DNA of 64,000 nt from Reichenbachiella sp. 5M10 (GTDB taxonomy: Bacteria > Bacteroidota > Bacteroidia > Cytophagales > Cyclobacteriaceae). The notes under the pieces are model-generated. The model was given only the letters and a program-made list of their open reading frames with translations. It searched no databases and had not been told where the DNA came from. Position numbers and translations under genes: made by a program. The first letter of the stretch is position 1, and every line of letters begins with the position of its first letter. This document shows, piece by piece, positions 63,788 through 64,000 of the stretch. Where the stretch lies: contig NZ_MDGR01000007.1 of assembly GCF_002742335.1 (NCBI RefSeq), forward strand, positions 434,001 to 498,000. The letters are read 5' to 3'.

Positions 63788-64000
63788 ATGATGACAGAAC
63801 AGAAGAAACTAACGGCAGTACTGGGCGCAAGTACCAATCCGACGCGCTACGCGTATCTGGCAGCTGAGCGATTGCACCAGCATGGGCACCCGATCAAACT
63901 GGTATCTATCAAGAAAGGCGAGTTGTTTGGTGAGCCTTTTCAGGACTTGCGTCAAAAGCCGGGGATCAAAGGAATAGACACTGTGACGCTTTATATAGGG
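63788..64000 (+). CDS. CoA-binding domain protein (3' end cut by window edge)
   Basis: The first 71 residues (ATG at 63788; ATG 63791 is one codon later) read KKLTAVLGASTNPTRYAYLAAERLHQHGHPIKLVSIKKGELFGE (abridged), with the GASTNP motif of CoA_binding_2 Rossmann proteins. The remainder, about 50 residues in this family, lies beyond the window. It is 37 nt after the FAD dehydrogenase gene. Function is not settled for the family. Confidence 0.8.
   Translation, partial: MMTEQKKLTAVLGASTNPTRYAYLAAERLHQHGHPIKLVSIKKGELFGEPFQDLRQKPGIKGIDTVTLYIG

Noticed and set aside
1-64000. tRNA, rRNA, CRISPR array, prophage or riboswitch
   Set aside because: None seen on reading the intergenic regions; no cloverleaf, repeat-spacer array, integrase or phage gene. 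A tRNAscan or Rfam search was not possible here.

Overview
The window is one contiguous stretch of a Bacteroidota chromosome, most likely a marine Cytophagales bacterium; a Reichenbachiella-like genus is my guess from gene content and style only. The evidence is a SusC/SusD pair, a hybrid two-component sensor, a type IX secretion C-terminal signal, TAnnTTTG-type -7 promoter elements, DUF4290/DUF4251 proteins, and the core block DUF177-rpmF-fabH-efp-accB-accC. I found no rRNA, tRNA, CRISPR array or intact mobile element.

Bases 1 to about 29,500 form an accessory carbohydrate region, a polysaccharide utilization locus (PUL) for a uronic-acid-containing glycan. On the left is catabolism: mannonate dehydratase (cut by the window edge) with an SDR-type mannonate oxidoreductase, divergent from a LacI-type regulator. 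A second LacI regulator follows, divergent from kduI-kduD-DUF4861. A 1367-residue hybrid sensor then precedes a long operon: a 27-residue membrane micropeptide, SusC, SusD, GH88 unsaturated glucuronyl hydrolase, GH2, and two related right-handed beta-helix proteins. One beta-helix protein carries three Ig-like repeats and a type IX sorting tail. A convergent IPT/TIG surface lipoprotein has the same promoter-proximal motif as susC. A degenerate Nudix-fold regulator diverges from a second GH2 lipoprotein.

The inferred flow is as follows. The beta-helix proteins would cut the polymer, as lyases if GH88 is to have a substrate. SusC/D and the TIG protein bind and import. GH88 releases unsaturated uronate and the GH2 enzymes trim neutral or uronic sugars. 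KduI/KduD convert the unsaturated-uronate product to 2-keto-3-deoxygluconate (KDG), while UxuB/UxuA bring ordinary glucuronate to the same KDG. No sulfatase, no recognised pectate, alginate or ulvan lyase, no KDG kinase or aldolase and no uronate transporter lies in the window. The polymer-cutting step therefore rests on the two uncharacterised beta-helix proteins, the best candidate for something undescribed.

From about 29.5 kb on, the genes are mostly ordinary: LacX-like epimerase, 7TMR-DISM hybrid kinase, CPBP membrane protein, RmuC, SplB-like radical SAM protein, MBL hydrolase, VF530 protein, aldo/keto reductase, three beta-barrel-like proteins, and the fatty-acid/translation block on the minus strand. 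Next come a Crp/Fnr regulator with a predicted site in front of a SulP transporter, an AGCS symporter, DinB, a methyltransferase, MurA with Asp in place of the fosfomycin-target Cys, an FKBP lipoprotein, a small insertion-sequence remnant, a glutaryl-CoA-dehydrogenase-like enzyme divergent from tryptophan 2,3-dioxygenase, a MORN-repeat protein, an FAD-dependent dehydrogenase, and a CoA-binding protein cut by the right edge.
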